A DNA stretch of 64,000 nt from Ignavibacteria bacterium. GTDB taxonomy: Bacteria; Bacteroidota; Ignavibacteria; Kapaibacteriales; Kapaibacteriaceae. The notes beneath the pieces were generated by a model. The model made no database searches. It had not been told where the DNA came from and saw nothing but the letters and a program-made list of their open reading frames with translations. Both the position numbers and the translations under genes were made by a program. This document shows positions 63,619-64,000 of this stretch, piece by piece. How positions within the stretch are numbered: position 1 is the stretch's first letter; each line of letters begins with the position of its first letter. The stretch spans positions 372,001 to 436,000 of the forward strand of contig JADJIQ010000005.1 of NCBI GenBank assembly GCA_016707005.1. The letters run 5' to 3'.

Positions 63619-64000
63619 ATGGCCAAGGAACATCCCGTCAAGATCGAGGCGCATGACTTCAACTTCCACTACGGTGCGAAGCAGGCGCTCTTCAATATCA
63701 AACTCAGTATTCCTGAGCGAAGAGTTACGGCCTTCATCGGTCCGTCCGGATGCGGGAAGTCCACCTTCCTGCGCTCGATCAATCGCATGAATGACCTCAT
63801 CGATGGCACACGCGTCGATGGACACATGATGGTGGATGGAACTGATGTGTATGACAAGGAAGTGGACGTTGTGACCCTGCGCCGCAGGATCGGCATGGTC
63901 TTTCAAAAGTCCATTCCATTCCCAAAGTCGATCTTCGAGAACATCACCTACGGCCTCACGCTGAATGAAAAGATCTCCAAGACAGACCTCGAAGAAGTTG
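63619..64000 (+). CDS. pstB: Phosphate ABC transporter ATPase PstB (truncated by window edge)
   Basis: First 127 codons only; ATG at 63619, no stop before the window ends. HDFNFHYGAKQALFNIKLSIPE, Walker A GPSGCGKSTFLRSINRMNDL, and the Q-loop RRRIGMVFQKSIPFPKSIFENI are present; the ABC signature and Walker B lie beyond the edge. It powers phosphate uptake with PstC and PstA. Confidence 0.95.
   Translation, partial: MAKEHPVKIEAHDFNFHYGAKQALFNIKLSIPERRVTAFIGPSGCGKSTFLRSINRMNDLIDGTRVDGHMMVDGTDVYDKEVDVVTLRRRIGMVFQKSIPFPKSIFENITYGLTLNEKISKTDLEEV

Overview
The window reads as about 64 kb of a compact, medium-GC Gram-negative chromosome of the Bacteroidota/Chlorobiota supergroup. The evidence is five proteins ending in type IX secretion (T9SS) sorting domains, a TonB receptor, and families typical of that group (DUF4856, DUF3108, DUF3109, DUF1844, HTTM). 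An uncultured Kapabacteria- or Ignavibacteria-like lineage is my inference; there is no rRNA here to test it. Genes are packed tightly, with many ATGA/GTGA overlaps and several convergent pairs whose stop codons touch or nearly touch.

Layout: 1-2740 (minus) is a redox operon: heme-bearing beta-barrel protein, membrane/YceI fusion, Tat-type Rieske lipoprotein and a truncated secreted protein. 2900-6019 is a T9SS propeller/Ig protein, followed by a fatty acid hydroxylase and a badly frameshifted T9SS vWA/WD40 gene (6991-11373). 11360-13351 (minus) is a sulfide:quinone-oxidoreductase-like enzyme with two rhodaneses. 13400-23285 holds a TonB-receptor remnant, a 1180-residue MORN/transglutaminase-like protein and an iron-type operon (DUF4856, imelysin, HTTM, TonB receptor) behind a perfect palindrome. 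23305-27475 has two AsmA-like paralogues and a small HUH-transposase-like gene whose catalytic Tyr appears to be Phe. 27476-35800 is mostly housekeeping (class-V aminotransferase, gcvT, rlpA-like, mannose-1-phosphate guanylyltransferase, one tRNA, DUF2130, DUF3108, lolA-like).

35884-42661 has a giant T9SS beta-helix/Ig protein and an M1 aminopeptidase. 42702-50417 has fluoride channel, MscS, MsrA, Cu(I) ATPase, DUF3109, sigma-54, an HTH protein and nadC. 50514-54035 is a tandem pair of AT-richer T9SS proteins behind a striking 31-bp hairpin made of 8-bp repeats. 54041-59073 (minus) has adenine deaminase, APC permease, NAD kinase, DUF1844 and phosphofructokinase. 59292-64000 is a phosphate block: OprP-like porin, pstS, pstC, pstA and truncated pstB.

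Regulatory signals worth attention: Crp/Fnr-like inverted repeats (TGTGAC-N3-GTCACA type) sit at almost the same distance, 58-59 bp, upstream of both the SQR gene and the rhodanese pair, and again at 6928. A short word, AGGGGCT or AGGGGGCT, recurs roughly 48 times on both strands against about 10 expected by chance. Most disrupted genes look like single-base indels next to homopolymers, so sequencing error has to be excluded before calling them pseudogenes.
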